A stretch of 64,000 nucleotides of DNA, from contig NC_092674.1 of the NCBI RefSeq assembly GCF_964355755.1, positions 9,059,001 to 9,123,000 of the forward strand, read 5' to 3'. The notes beneath the pieces were generated by a model, which searched no databases, was not told the origin of the DNA, and was given only the letters and a program-made list of their open reading frames with translations. The stretch comes from Antedon mediterranea (lineage: Eukaryota > Echinodermata > Crinoidea > Comatulida > Antedonidae). Position numbers and translations under genes: made by a program. This document shows, piece by piece, positions 24,613-39,600 of this stretch (within the stretch, counting starts at the first letter, position 1; each line of letters begins with the position of its first letter).

Positions 24613-27600
24613 CTGCAAAATAAAAAATTAGGTGTTACAAAACCTTTTGCATAATTATTCAATGTTATTACAAAACTCATTACAAAAACTATTATTATTA
24701 TCATTAGTATTACAATACAACTACTAATTATGCAACAACAATGGAAAAAACACAATTCAAAATAAAAGAGTTCGAAGTTCTGATAGAATTGTTGTTTCCA
24801 CGCATGGCTTGTGTACATTTATTTATTTTATTTATTTATTTTATGTCTTTAGGCATGGTTAGTAATAAAACATTTTTTACCATAACAAAACTGTAACCGA
24901 TCCAAAGTTCAGTCCAACCACTTGGACAGTCTGGTATAAGTATTGTTTGACTGTGAACTGCTAGTGTTTGAGCTGGGGCCTCACAGACACTGCAACGACT
25001 GACAAACGGACGCATTTCATTGGATTTGATAGGTGCCATATCCATCGGCATTGGTTGATTCGTTGACAGCCAATAGGAGTAGTCATTACGGTTCGCAAAG
25101 TTACATGTGTTCTGAATGTTACAGAAGAGGAATGGCATGGTGCTAAATCTTCTTAAACATGACCCCGGTTGACCTGTATTTACAAAAAATTAAACGAAAA
25201 TATAGATTAGATTCGCAAATTGAAAGATGAAATTTGGTATAGAATGTCATTACATCGAGCATTACCCAAGTCTTGTCCATGAGCTCTTTCATTTCCTTGG
25301 GCATACAGGAAGCTATATCCATCCCACATCCTAGTGGTGCCGCCAGGACAATCAGGAACCTGTGTACTTTGACTATGTCTGGTTAAGTAGAATCCAGCAG
25401 GAGGTGCTTGTAATCCTTGAGCTCCTGCTGGTCCTGGCTGTCCTTTATATCCCAAAGGTCCTCTTTGTCCTCCTGGGCCTGTCAAACAACATTATATAGT
25501 GTAAATTGGGAGTTGCTGAAAGTTATATCCTGTTTTATTAAATATATATTGTTCCTTTGACAATTATTTAAAACATTTGTGTTGACTATGACATGACGTA
25601 ATAGTTATTCACAACATAAATTGGACTGAAAAACAAAATTTAGCTTAACTGCTTATTTTTAATAAATGAAATCATTTTCTGTTTTTTTCAGCAAAAGTTA
25701 AATGTTTTGGGGGACAATACATATTTAAAAGTTGTACTAGTGAATCAAGACAGTAATAGCAACATTTACCTCGATCTCCCTTCTCGCCTTGGTCACCCTT
25801 TGGTCCTGTTTGACCATTCAATCCACGTGGTCCATCTAGTCCACGTTCACCCTTTGATCCTGGAATGCCTGCAGCACCTGCTTGTCCAGGTTCACCATTT
25901 ACACCTTGAATTCCCATGACACCAGGCCTACCATTGCTTCCTTTAAGCCCTTGGGGACCTGATATACACAAGTGTAAAGAGAAATAATATAATAAAGGTA
26001 AACAATCATTCATTCATTAATTTCATATAGTATATCCATAAACAAACAAAAAATCATCACAATCAAAATCTGGAAAATCTTTTATAAATGTATTATTTGT
26101 AATGTCAGTAATTTATGTTATCACTTTGTATGTATTTTTTATGATGATTTCCTAATAAATTCAAATCAAATCATTTCATACACTTACCTAGATTTCCTTT
26201 TTCCCCTTGATCACCCGGACGTCCAGACCTTCCAGGTTCACCTGGTGGTCCTCTACTTCCTGGTTCTCCAGCCTCACCCTTAGCACATGGAATAGCAGGA
26301 CTTCCTGGGGAACCATCTGCTCCACGATCACCCTTTGCTCCAAATGAACCAGGTAAACCCTTTTAAAGAATGAAACAGAGTTATTTGTTTGTCCAATAAT
26401 CGACAAATATTGTTATGAACCTCTTGTATGACTTTGGAAAACATTTATCTTCTTAGTTTGGTTCTCATCTAGGACCCAATGCAAGTAATTTGACCAATCA
26501 CAAGTGACAGATTTTACAAACTGTCACTTGTCATTGGACATTATGGACCTATTATAGGTTCATGCTTACATCATTGCCTTGTGCCCTAGTGAAACCCAAG
26601 CTTTAACCTCTTTTTTTGTAGATTTTTCTGCCTACACCATCAAAACTTATGTGATATGTCCATATATGGACATGATGATGTCATAATATATGATATCTTT
26701 TTGACAAACTGGTACATACCGAATTACCCTTGGCGCCTCTTTCACCCTGAACTCCAAATCCAGGACGACCAACATCACCCTTTTGTCCAATTTCTCCTGG
26801 AATACCAATCAAGCCACTAGGACCTCGTAGTCCAGGATTTCCTTAAGTGAAAACAAAAATATTATTAATTCTTCTCAAAATAAAAAACGAATAAATCCAC
26901 TAGATGAGAGAATGAAGAAAATATGTCTCTCACTCCTACAAGGATCTAGCCAATACCTTCTTCAGCTATACACTTAAAAGTGGATTACAAGGCCATTCAA
27001 AGAAATTTTACAAATGTAAAATTATCAAAACAATCTTTCAGAAGCAGTGTTTTTGACAGCTGAACCATTTTACCTGAAGAAGTTATTTCTGGCTAATTTT
27101 GAAGAAAGGACGAGGGTCCTACCTCTGGACAAGAGGGCCTAACTTACTATCAAGTGTAAAAAGTGTTAGTAAACATACTAATCATTAATGAATTATCGCA
27201 TCCCAAAGTTCATGTATTTCAAAAGCAACCTTGAAAAACATAAAGTAAATATCTTACCATCTGCACCAGTAGGACCACGTTCACCTTTATCACCCTTCTG
27301 TGCTGAGCATGGCAGAGCATCAAGTCCAGAATTACCCTTATCTCCACGTATGCCATAAGTACCCTTCTGTCCTTTCGGTCCTTGTACACCTTTTCTTCCA
27401 TCCAATCCTTTAGGTCCGACCTGTCCAGGTTCTCCATTGGCTCCTGGACTACCATTAACTCCAGGTACTCCATTTCTTCCTGGCCGGCCTGATAATCCTC
27501 TAAGCCCCTTTTCACCTTTTTCACCATTTTCGCCATCAATACCCTGTGGGCCTCTATCTCCTTTAACACCAGATGGCCCAACAGAACCCATTGGTCCTTC

Positions 27601-30600
27601 ACTACCTCTAGTTCCTGGTATTCCAGCCTCACCTTCATCACCGTTAGGTCCTGGGGAACCGATACGTCCTGGTGTACCTGAAATCAGATGATTATTTTAC
27701 TTCATGTTTATCCAAAGGCAAATTACTTTCACAATGCTTTGGGTGGGCTTGATCTCAATGGAGATACTAATGTAATAAGCAAAAAGCTAAATCAAAAGTT
27801 TTAAGTAAAACAGCCAAAAAGAAAGTGCAAAACTTGCGGAAAACACTATTCTTTGTAAGGGCTACTAATATCTATATAAGAGAGAGAACATTTGAGTTCC
27901 AGTTAAAGGAAAGATTATTAATCCTGTACTACTACATTTCACAATAAAAAAAAATTAAAAAAAGAATTATAACTGGAAATTAATCAACAAAATTGTTTCT
28001 TTACATACATTGTTTTCTGCTAGTGATGTCATTTTTTGTTATTACCAAACCAAGTTATTAATTTATAATAAATTACTTAAACCTGTTAAGAAAAACAATA
28101 CCATTGGATCCACGTGGTCCTCGATCTCCCTTTTGTCCTGGCCTTCCGATACCTGGTTCACCTTTCTCTCCTGATATACCTCGAGTTCCATTAAAACCAT
28201 CAAATCCCTAAAGTTGATTATCAGGTATAAACTTTTTATACACTTTTTAAAATCATATGGCCAAGTGATAGAGGGAATTATTTTTTTTTAAATAATCCAA
28301 TTATTATAGAGAAAGAAATCCTAGGCATCAGCATCTATAGCAAACAATTGGCATGGCATTACGCCAAAGAGTATAAATGTGTTTTGTTAACAAATGGTAG
28401 AGAATGCATGGCACTGCATATTTTTAACTTTAGTTAACCAAAAAGTAGCTTAGTAGTATAGCTTTAATAATAGATTTATGCACTATCTGGATTTTTTTTA
28501 ATATCGCAGGAAACTCAAGTACGATTAATATCAGAAGGTCTGCATTTTTCATGAAAGCGAAAACACTGAAAAATCTTGCATAAAAGTTTATTTTTCCACA
28601 TAGAAGATACCATACCTGGTTTAATTAATGTTCTATTGAAGTAATCTTACAAAAGATCTTACAAAATATATATGTATCAAAACATGTAAAAAAAGCCACC
28701 ACAGAATCACAAAACACATGCCCAATTTAAAATCAGCCCTGCTCTGTTATAATGCTAGTAGTAGTAGTTGACAAATAGGTTATTAAAAGCCCTGTTTACT
28801 TACCGGTCTTCCCGAGTTTCCTTTGGCTCCTGGCATACCAATCATGCCCTGTTCACCCTTAGCTCCTGAAGGACCTCGTTGGCCTGGCTCGCCATTCAAA
28901 CCCCTTGGACCAGTGTTACCATTTTCTCCTGTAGTTCCTGCCAATTATTTAAGTTAATGATAGTTTAAAAAAATTTAACTTTGGTGTGTAATAAACTACT
29001 ACATATACTCTGATGTCATCATAAAACATGCCTTTGTTGCTATTAATTCCCAGATTTCTATACTGGCCTATCATTCAATCAATCACTGTATTATTAGTAC
29101 TGTATTACACTATTTCATGAAGAAAAATAATTACATTTGATTTTTGGTTAAACTCAAGCAAACAACTTGATTGAAACTGCAAAATGGCCAATTCAAAGTC
29201 TGATTTTATTAATCTTCATTTTTTATTCATACACTATTTCAGATAAGTTATAGATATCTTGACTGCTTACCTCTTTCACCCGGAGCTCCACGTGAACCTC
29301 CTATACCTCCTAGACCATTCAATCCTGGTTGCCCCTTTTCTCCCACAGGACCAGGTAATCCAGTCTCTCCCAAAGGCCCAGCTGGTCCATCACTTCCTGG
29401 TTCACCATCCTCTCCATTTGGACCACGTTGACCATTTCTACCAGAATTACCTGTATCAAAAGAAATTTGAATATGAACTTCTTGATAATAGGAAGCTTTT
29501 GATTTGTGATGACTGACAACCAAACAATGGCATGTTAGTTCATTGTGCACATAAAGGAATATTGGGACATGTATCCTCGCTCATCGGTTTAAGACAGATT
29601 TGATGGTTTCTAGGTCCAGGCAACAACAGACTGTTGGCCTGACATAGGTTAGTCACAGTCTTTGCAAAGCAAAACACCATTGAGGTAAGCACTAGCCAGT
29701 CTGAGTGGGGAAAGGAATGTTTGGTGAATATGGCACTTTGCATTATTCATTTGCATAAATCTAATTTGAGTATAGTACATGAGTTGGTCACATTTACGCA
29801 TTAAGTTTATGCTGCATACGTTTAATTTATTCATTTATTATTATCTTTTGGATTTGAACGTTTTTCTATTATCACTATCTCCATTTGGAAGAGTAAAGTA
29901 TTAGTCAATATTACTACCTGGAGCACCAGCTATTCCTCTTGGTCCCCTGTCTCCTTTTTCTCCTGGGCTCCCGTTAAATCCTGGTTTTCCCGGGATTCCA
30001 ACAGATCCTTTGTTCCCTGGTTGTCCTGGTAATCCTGCTGGTCCATCATTTCCAGGCATGCCAATTCTACCAATCTCTCCTAAACAAAAGAAGACCAAAC
30101 ATCATTAGAATCAGCATTTATTTCAAAACTAATATACAAAACTATTTTGTAATTTTTTCTATTGTATAATCAATGTGAACCAAAAAAGTAAAAAGTATTG
30201 TTAAGCATTATTCCTCAGAGCATAGAATGAAAATACAAACAAAAAAACATTGAAGGGAAACAAACTTAAGTTTCACTAGAAATTACAATCTACAATTCGT
30301 CTACATTAAAGTGAAGTCAAGTGGCCAAGCGGTTAAGGCAGGGGCACAGCATACCATTTGCACAGGTTTAACGCACTCTATTGTTCTGGTGGTAGAACAA
30401 GTTTTCTTAGATAAAGACTTAAAAACTGGAGGTCCAGTGTGCACTTTAAAGAATCCATTTATATCTTTCAGAGTAGGGGGTTACCCAGGTGTACTGGTCC
30501 ATGCAGTCCCTGTTGTGGACAGATGAAGAGGTGCCGTTTGATGCCAGCACTCGACACGAAGGGATCCTTAGGGGAGTAGAAAGTTGTGGTATGTGTTGTC

Positions 30601-33600
30601 ACACCACACACAATTAAGCCCAGTATGCTGCAAGTCGCAGGTTATTCTTTCATTTACATTTACGAGAAATTGCAAATTCAAACATTTTTAGCTTACAGTA
30701 GTTCATTCATCAGATATTCTACAAGACCAATTTTTGAAATGTTAAATTAATTTAATTAAAATGTACCAACTAAATTAAAAGTTACCCTTTTCTCCTGGTT
30801 GTCCATTGTTTCCTGGTCGGCCAGAATTTCCTGGCTGTCCTTTTAGGCCTGCTGGTCCAATTACACCCTTTTCACCTAAAAAACACCACCAAAATAAAGT
30901 ATGTTTCTTACTAAAACTGTAAGATAAAGTTTTTGTTTTCATTCTAAGTCAAGGTTTTTTTTCCCTTGCTAATGATGAAAATTAAGCAGTGTAAATATCA
31001 TGTATCTTTGATCTGACAGGACGAATTGTACAGTCTTAAGCCTACAGCCAAAATGTTTACACTGGGGTCTTTTTTCCACAAAAAGTGTAAGCATAAGCAA
31101 CTGAAGAAGGCCTAGCTTAAAAGTATTTTGCCTCCTGGCTAAAAACAATTGAAAAGGAGGTTCTTTTGAATCATATGAGTCTATTGCATTTCCAGTGTAC
31201 AACAGACAATAGTATGGTAAATAATTTTAGTTTCTATAATTACTAAAGATTCAATTAATAAAAACATATTATCATGAAATTTGTTAATGTAAAAAGTGTC
31301 CTTACCAACTTGACCTGGGAATCCCATAAGACCTGGCCTTCCCTTTGTACCTGGCTGTCCCTGGAATCCATTATCACCTGGTTGACCATCTCTTCCTATT
31401 TCTCCCTTTTCACCCATTTGACCTCTCCCTCCAGCAACACCAGTTAAGCCAGGCACACCAGCATTTCCTGTTCATAATTGCATAACATAGCAAGGTAAAC
31501 ATATAGTATTTATAAAGATATTACCTGCTTAGAGGTGTAATATAACATTTGAGATCCACCAAAGGAACTCTTTTTTTCTCCAACTATGTCTATGAAGATC
31601 AAAGGTTTTCTCAAAACCTGGATTGTAAATTTATATACATTATAAATAAAATAATGATTTAGACATTGTTAAATACTGACGCACAATATTAATTCATGTG
31701 AGGAAGTTGAGACATGTTTTTTCCTTCCTTACCTTGACCCAGTTTTAGTGGTTTTTAAGTCCAAACAACGACCGGCAAAAGCTCCATACTATGGGTTCCT
31801 TTATGGAATGCCCTTGGAAACTTTCTGAGCACAACCTGGCCTCCTCAATGACAACATTTATATATAAATACTACTACGTACCCTTTTCGCCAGAGATTCC
31901 TCGTATTCCTGTCGGTCCCCGTTCACCTGGAATGCTATCTCCTGGTGCGCCAGGTGAGCAAAAGCCATTTTCTCCTTTTTGACCTATAGAAAAATAAAAT
32001 AAAAATATAAGAAATAAAAGATGACAAGTATTATGTTATCTACAATTCCTCTAATAACAAAATGTGGCACATGAAATTGAAATCAGACATTAGCCAGAAT
32101 TTTCAAAATTCATATTTCCACAAATACTGAAACTACATAATCCAAGATTTAAAATTCTGAACAAAAATATCTTGATACCATGTCTACTTCCAGACATATC
32201 ACAGTCTAAAGTTTTGGCTGTTACAATCAGTGTTTTGAGAAAAATGCTTTTTAAGTTAAGTAACAGGAAATGACAAATACTAAAAAATAAACATTCTAAT
32301 TGTTTGATTTGAATGAAACTTCGCACCTTTGTTAATTAACTATTGTTCTATTATTATGCAAACTTTTCAACAACCCACTGGAACATTTTCAGTTTAAGCA
32401 TAAAACATGATAGGTTTTATGAAAATCATACATAATTTACACCATCTTTTTAACCAATATGTTAAAATTTATTTATTCATTTGTCTCAAAATAGAAAAAC
32501 ACCAAGGAAATGTAAATAAATACTGTTTCAGCTATCATTTTCTGTAAAAAAAAAAATAAAAATGTAATTTTCAACCCTTTATTGTTTTTGGCTGTCTCTA
32601 CAAATCTACACATGCGACTTATATCCGATGTCACTTACATGTGCCACAAATACAGTATAACGTATATCCTCGAGTATCCTATTTCAGGTCTAATTCTACC
32701 ACCTACTTTACGTGATTTCACAAACGGGCATATCCTCAAGAACAGTCAGTATTGACTTTCGATCTGCATGTAGCCAGTTTAGATGGGTTTTTAAATCCTT
32801 ACAAATCATTTTATTCCCGAAAACCAGGATGGGTATAATCTCACCCCTCAAAGTCAGCTTAATTTCATACTATTGTCTGCATTTTGAATCAGATACTAAA
32901 TTGAAAGTCATATACGGTAAGCTAATTGTGATGGGCGGTTGACGAGGTCACTTAATTTTCCTTGTAGTACGCATTTTAAGAAGCACCTTTATAAACAACT
33001 AGCCAAGTATCGTAGCTGAACTACCAAATCAAACTGAGGAGATGGAAATAGCTCGGACATTTGAAAACAAAAAAGCAAATTACAACAGTAGAATTGCACC
33101 GACAGAAGCCGTGGCAAGAAAGCAGCAGATGACAACTAGAATTGCATTGACAGAGGCAGTGGCAAGAAACCAGCAGATAACAACAGTAGGATTGCACTGA
33201 CAGAAGCAGTGGCAAGATAGCAGCAAGACAATAGTAGAATTGCACTGACAGAGGCAGTGGCAAGAAACCAGCAAGACAACAGTAGGATTGCACTGACAGA
33301 AGTAGTGGTAAGAAACCAGCAAGGCAACAGTAGGATTGCACTGACAGAAGCTGTGGCAAGAAAGCAGCAAGACAACAGTAGGATTGCACTGACAGAAGCA
33401 GTGGAAAGAAACCAGCAAATGACAACAGTAGAATTGCACTGACAGAAGCCGTGGCAAGAAACCAGCAAGACAACAGTAGGATTGCACTGACAGAAGCAGC
33501 GGCAAGAAACCAGCAGATGACAACAGTAGGATTGCACTGACAGAAGCAGTGGCAAGAAACCAGCAAGACAACAGTAGGATTGCACTGACAGAAGCAGTGG

Positions 33601-36600
33601 CAAGAAACCAGCAGATGACAACAGTAGAATTGCACTGACAGAAGCAGTGGCAAGAAACCAGCAGTTGAGAACAGTAGAATTGCATTGACAGAAGCAGTGG
33701 CAAGAAAGCAGTAAGACAACAAAAGGAGGATTACACTGACATGGCAACTGGAATGGAAAAGAAAGAGAGACGCAGAAGGACAAAAGAAGAGAAACAGAGT
33801 GGAATTATATATTGAGGCAGAAGCAGTAGCAAGAAACCGGGAGAGATTGAGAGAATATGATCAATCAATCAATCATAAAAAATTTATTTCCACAAAATGG
33901 TGGTGTCACCTAGAAAGCATATGCTTTTGTTAAGGACGCCATTAACAAAACAGACAAAATATGGGCTGATGTGCCACTGGAAACGAAAAGGATAGGTGAG
34001 ACTAACATTGTACCATTTAAAGAATCTCACCTTCTTAGGAATTTTCCCTAAGCTAAATGTAGCTACATAAGTTTACCTTTAATTGATTCACCAGGTCTTC
34101 CATTCAAACCAGGTTCTCCAGCATCTCCAGGCGAGCCTTGATTACCCTCTAAACCTGGTGAGCCAGGGGGGCCTTGAAAGCCTTTTGGTCCCTCTGGTCC
34201 ATTTAGACCTTCATTTCCCTTACTACCCTAAATTAAGATATACAAATTAGATGTATTATTTACAACTTACAATTGTTTGTGTGACACATATATAATATAA
34301 TTGTTTTCTTTTGGTGTACAGTAGACATAAGAAATAAATATCGGCAACAATTATATGGGTTCTACCCAGATTTATTAGAAAACTAGATTTCTCAGTTTCT
34401 GTAGCAGATGAAGTGAATGAATAAGAGAAACAATCAATGAACATGAATTTTATTTATTTCCATTCATAGATCAATGGGAAGTTTATCTAAAAATCAGTAG
34501 GGTACTGTTCTAGCAATCTTTCACTAGATTACATGGACTCCTAGTCTGGGCTCCAGACGGAGTTTTTTCTTAATATTAGTAAAAATATAAATATTTTTGC
34601 ACATATGGCGTTTCATACGTGTATTACTTGAGTTTGGATACTCCATCTGGGGAAACACGCAAAAGTCACGTGGTTTGACACCAATAATTCTTGGTGCATA
34701 GATTATCCGGTTGACTAGTTTCAGCTGCATGCGATTGGCTACTCACTCAAAGACTCAACAACTAAGATGGTACGCATGCGCTATGTTACGTTTAGACAAT
34801 CAATGTACTTGGGTACATCATGGATTAAAGAATAGAAATCCATGGGTACATTGATGAAAGTTTCTGAAGGCTAGAAATGATTTTATATATCTAGTAGTAG
34901 TCTGGTAAACATTTGATGGGATTTTTCCCAAGAACATGAAAACTCGTCTTGCTTCTCCGCAAATCGAACATTGAATGGATCATTTAATATAACGCGGAGA
35001 TAATTTGATTTAATTCCCACCCAGACCCTGTCCTGTTCTGTGGGATACAGATCACTCCGGCCGCGCTTCAATCCGGCCGCGATTTATTCCGGCCGCAGCT
35101 ATGGAGCGCCCAATGAGTCTTTTACAACCGAGACACGTTTTTTTGTAGAGAATCAAAATAAACATTTGTAATCATACAGTATATTTTTTCTCTTTCAGGA
35201 TCACAACAACATCGCAAGTGTTTTAAATTAGGTCTAATGCTAAAACAAAATAATTTATGTGTTTTATCCAATGTAATAGGCTAGTAGTATATTAATTGTA
35301 ATGTGATTAATTAATGTAATTTATTTATGTACCCTATATGTCATATTATTTTTATCATATATAAATTAAAATATAAAGTCATTGTAAATTGGACTGTACA
35401 AAAATAATATATTAATTCTTGATAAATTCCAGGTAACATTAATTAGACGGATATTTGATTATTTGAAATAAATTAATTCATATTGTAAATATTGTTATTA
35501 ACTATAACAAACATCAATAATAATTGATTATTTGAAATAAATTAATTAATATTTTACATATTGTTATTAACTATAATTAGTAAGTATGGGTACTGGCAAG
35601 ATAAAGTGTTAAAAAATAAGGGTTTTAACTAATTTTTAATGTTAATAAATGTAAAGCTATAAAAATAAATGTACATAGAAAGAAATTAAATATTGTTATT
35701 CAACCATTAATTAGACGGGTATTTGATTATTATTTTATTATTGAATTTAATTAAGTTAAGTTTAGTTTGAAAGAAAAAGCAGTTCCAACTTCTTTGAATG
35801 TTATTGTTAATGAAAAAAGTAAAATTGTTGCTAATAAATATTCAACTAGTTCCATTTAAATTCACCAAGAATTTGTTATAACACTGAATTGAACAGTATA
35901 GAAAACGTAGATATTGGCGCTCCATACTAACGGCCCCTTTGCACAGGAAGTCGAATTGAATAGCAGCCGGAGTGCATACATCGTGCTAAACTGATACGGC
36001 GGCCGGAGTGAAGCGCGGCCGGAGTGATCGGCTACCCTGTTCTGTGTAGTGGTGTCGTAGCCCTGTCTGTTGTGTGTGAATCCTGTTGTGTGCCGGTGGT
36101 GGTATGTAGGCCTACCTCTTATTGGCGTTTTATTTGGCAGGTCATGTGTGAGTTGAGTAGGACCTACGAAGGAGGCCTAGGCTAAGGACTAAAAAATTAA
36201 TAAACAAACAACTTGGCAACACGATTTCATATTTCAACAGTCTCAATTGTACATTCAGCACTGTACGTACTCGATCTTTTTCATTTTGAAACAAAATGAT
36301 CATTGGTTGATTTGAAATCCATATTTACATACCGCCCGCCCCATATAGCCAAAAACGGTATGATAACCTACGTCATTCTTATCAGATGTTTGCGGTCTGC
36401 AAATCGATTTCTATACGTGTTTCAAAAGTCTGTATTTTCAGACGAAAGTCGCGGTCGAAATAAAAACAAATAAATAAAAAAAAAACAATACAGACTTGGG
36501 GCAAGTCTAATGGACTCCATATGCAGTCAGTGGAAAAATGGCAAAATTCTTCCTACTTCCTACTTCTAGGAGTTTTTTGTGGTTTAGTTATCAAATAGTC

Positions 36601-39600
36601 TACAGTGCTGATTTTGCCATTTTTCCCTAACAGAACCATGAAAGCAACTGGATCATATCATGCAGAATACACTAAGAAGAATGCTATGTATGCAAATAAT
36701 ATTATGTTATAAAAAAAATTGTGCTACTTACACAGTGTATCATATTCACAGTTACTAAATACCGACTGATTTTTTTTTTTTGTGAAATTTGGATACATTT
36801 TAAAGATATTTTAATTATTCTAGACTCATTCATTTTTTGTATATTTTGCCCATTTGGTTGTTGTGCCACACCTATTCAGGGACAGAAACTATTGGCCTCC
36901 TTTGGCAATCCTTTTATGGTGCAATAACATTCTTAAAATAAATTTTTATGAGATAAATAACAAACACAACCTAAAACTGACTTATTCATATGATGTCTAA
37001 TATCGAATGAATGAATGATAATGTACCTTTTCTCCTCTAACTCCATCTTTGCCAATATCACCATCATCACCTCTAGGTCCTTGAGCACCAGACAGCCCTC
37101 TAATACCCTGCGGGCCAGGTTCACCCTTAGGGCCTACATCCCCCATTGTAGAGTCACCAGGCGCGCCACGTGGACCCCGAACTCCTGTTGGGCCTGGTAT
37201 ACCCAATTCTCCTTTTGCACCTGTATATCCTCTGAGCCCTACAAACACAATTACTTTTTTTTTAATGGGATTAGGGGTTGAAACATTGGTTAGTATAACA
37301 TTTGAGGTATACCATGGTACAAGCTAACAAAATAGAAAATAAAAGGACAGTGTTATCTATTTTATTGGAAAATTCCACCAATTGATTGATCTTTTTTTAA
37401 TTTTATTTTTAAAGTGGGGTTAAGCAGGATTAGAGTAATCTACTCTAAAATTATGAATAAAAGTCTTGAGGTCTGGCAGTATAATATTTTGTATCATTAT
37501 TAATTAAAGAACATCCTAGGACTTGAAGATATAATGTTCACCTGCAAAAAAATTATTTTGTTAATCTTTTGTTGTGGATATGCCAATTTAATGTCCCATA
37601 AAAATTATTGTACTTATAACACAAGAATCTCATGTTCGTTCGATGTCCATTCAAAACACAGTATCGGAAGTACAGGGTTAAAAGGTCAAACTGGGCTATG
37701 CCATTTCACAGCATGGAGCAGCGCCCTCTCCAAACTAGGAAGTCAAAACTTGGTTAAAACTATTAATTACCAGAGGGCTCATGTCTCTGTACATGAATAT
37801 ATTACATTGTTAATACAAAACATAGTAAAATTCAGTCTTTTCAAAACTAAAATTATTATTATTATTTTTATATGATGATCAACTACAAAAATAAACTAGT
37901 TAATCAAAGCAGTTTTGCATAATTGTTTTATTTGAAAACACTTAATTCAATCAAATATGGGCCTATAATAAAGGGCATAATAACAATTAAAGTATTAATT
38001 TAAAAAAACTTAAAGAAATTATTGGAACAAAATTTGAGCCTGTTAGGACAGAACAAATTTACACGTGTAATGGTCGCATGTGGTGTAAATTTTGAGATAA
38101 ACTAGCTGTTTAAAAAATCTATCTCATGAGGTAGACTTTTCAATTACACCTTAAAGACCCCTTCCCTGCAATTTTGGACGTTTTTTGGAAAATAATACAT
38201 ATATATCACTTTAAAAACATTAAACCATGTCATTCCTTGTCTTAAATGTACGTTTTATGGTAAATTATGATAAAAAGTGAGAAACAATGCACTACCTAGT
38301 AGCTCGCGGCGATCGACCTCTCGTGGACGGTCTTAGGCCTAGCCTAGCTAGGCTTAGTTTTGTAGGCCTAGCTGGTAAACATCGGTAGCGTACGAACATC
38401 GTACGCTAGCTATATACCTAGCCTGACGTTGTATAGTTGCTGCATTAATTGTCTTTCTATTTTTGCCAGACTCCGTTGATACAAATTGGGGAAAACCCGG
38501 TATTTTCGCTGAAAAGTTAGGAGTCTTCCATTTGTTTTGGCTTCACGATCGATCGAAAAGTGGGCGAATTACAGGTGAAAAACAAAAACATCAATCCGCG
38601 CGCAATGCATTTTGGGATTTATAGCGGGCCGCTATAATTATTAGAATCGATTTATTTTTCACATTTTTAACCGTTTAAAGACGAAACAAGTTATCGCAAT
38701 AGGACCATATAGTATTATTTTTACATTAAATATAGTTTGTGATCTTAAATTAGATCTAAAAAACGTAGGGAATGGGGCTTTAAATTAGATCTAAAGAACG
38801 TAGGGAAGGGGGCTTTAAACCGCAAGCTGATTAACTGCAAGATATAGAGAAATTTGATCTTAACAGTGTAAAGAGATGCATGAAATATGACCCCTGCTGG
38901 GTATTTTTCTTTTAGTTTACACGTGTAAATTGTTCATCGTCCGAATGATCACTGATTACACAATGTAAAGTTACACATGTAACTGATTTTACATCTGAAC
39001 ACAGGCAAAATATGGTATAAAATCCGTAAACTACATATTTGTATCCTTAGCATAAAAGAAAATTGTAAATTTTTTTAGTGCTTTTTTATGTCCTGTCATC
39101 TCCTCTACAGTAAAGCAAAGATTTTGAATTTCTAATTTGTTGAGGGCGCACTACTCAATGGCTTTAATAGTGAATTAAACAACACATCAAAAACAAGCAG
39201 TCCAGCTTAAGGAAACAATTATACATCAATGTCACTCATTGAAATTATCAATGCATTAAAACATCAAAACTTTCTCTCAATAGGTGTCCCAAAGGTAAAG
39301 TTTTTCTGCTACCCATATATCGACACGATGATGTCATATTACTACCATATTTGGGCACATCACAGTGTAGAATAGAGCTTTTATTTATTTTATTTATTTT
39401 ATTCATTTCGGCAATAAACATAAATAATAATTACAAAAAAAAAAACATAAAAATATATATATATATATATGAAAAACAAGACACGAGGCCGAGGAAAGAC
39501 AAAAGCATTAAACAAACGCTGTCACCGGTAAGGTGTGTCTCTCCAACAAGCAATAAGTAAAAAAAAAGAAGGCTTACCTTGCACACCTCTGTTACCCTTT

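Noticed and set aside
27437-27691. Plus-strand proline-rich ORF
   Set aside because: Antisense of collagen Gly-X-Y codons (Gly and Pro codons read back as Pro and Gly/Trp).
30311-30400. tRNA-Leu/Ser gene
   Set aside because: Only the A-box region resembles a tRNA; no cloverleaf and a poor B box. Treated as a SINE.
33021-33783. Long minus-strand ORFs (207-233 residues, hydrophobic, Cys-rich)
   Set aside because: They simply read the 48/50-bp minisatellite in three frames. No start context, splice signals or conserved domain.
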